Of a DNA stretch of 5,563 bases, positions 5,563-5,563 are shown piece after piece. The DNA comes from DATFYI01 sp035315125 (GTDB taxonomy: Bacteria > Chloroflexota > Anaerolineae > Anaerolineales > Anaerolineaceae), in NCBI GenBank assembly GCA_035315125.1, contig DATFYI010000055.1, positions 1-5,563 on the forward strand, given 5' to 3'. The position numbers were made by a program, and so were the translations under genes. The notes beneath the pieces were generated by a model. The model worked only from the letters and a program-made list of their open reading frames with translations. It was not told the origin of the DNA and did no database searches. How positions within the stretch are numbered: the stretch's first letter is position 1; every line of letters begins with the position of its first letter.

Positions 5563-5563
5563 G

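Overview
The window looks like bacterial chromosome, most likely from a Chloroflexota (Anaerolineae-like) organism. The main reason is the 640-residue membrane protein at 1318-3240, whose tandem repeats match the DUF5671 family, which I know mainly from that phylum. Moderate-to-high GC in the left two thirds (for example 37 of 60 bases G+C at 2701-2760) agrees with this but does not prove it. The assignment rests on recalled family knowledge, not on a database search.

Layout. (1) Positions 3-512, plus strand: the C-terminal end of a GH63/MGH1-like glycoside hydrolase, cut by the window edge. (2) Positions 514-3975, minus strand: a compact four-gene operon. In transcription order it encodes a 68-residue two-helix membrane protein, a 168-residue membrane-anchored protein with an NTF2-like outer domain, a 640-residue polytopic DUF5671 protein with a C-terminal alpha/beta domain and a last membrane helix, and a 261-residue S-adenosylmethionine hydrolase (DUF62 family) that starts with TTG. 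The gaps are 10, 11 and 17 nt, most genes have a recognisable Shine-Dalgarno sequence, and a good sigma70-type promoter (TTGAAA-N17-TACAAT) lies just upstream. The operon runs tail-to-tail into the hydrolase gene with one base between the stop codons. (3) Positions 3976-4454: about 480 bases without an intact gene. They hold the operon promoter, a small stem-loop, and the decayed N-terminus of a REP-associated tyrosine transposase (RAYT) with its own extended -10 and apparently leaderless start. A second promoter-like sequence lies in the remnant. (4) Positions 4455-5562, minus strand: two tandem genes. One is a complete 318-residue membrane-anchored beta-propeller (TolB/PD40-like) protein. 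The other is the last 44 codons of an upstream gene, possibly a relative. This part is clearly more AT-rich (23 of 60 G+C at both 4861-4920 and 4981-5040), and the composition change falls near the transposase remnant, so it may be a separately acquired module.

How the genes work together: three of the four operon proteins are membrane proteins without a known activity, and the fourth is a soluble enzyme that splits SAM into adenosine and methionine. Their co-transcription is well supported by spacing, but a shared function is only a hypothesis. The most notable structure is inside the DUF5671 protein: six two-helix units alternate between two types, so the protein is built from three tandem copies of a four-helix module of about 160 residues, fused to an unassigned Rossmann-like domain. 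I see no CRISPR array, tRNA, rRNA or intact mobile element.
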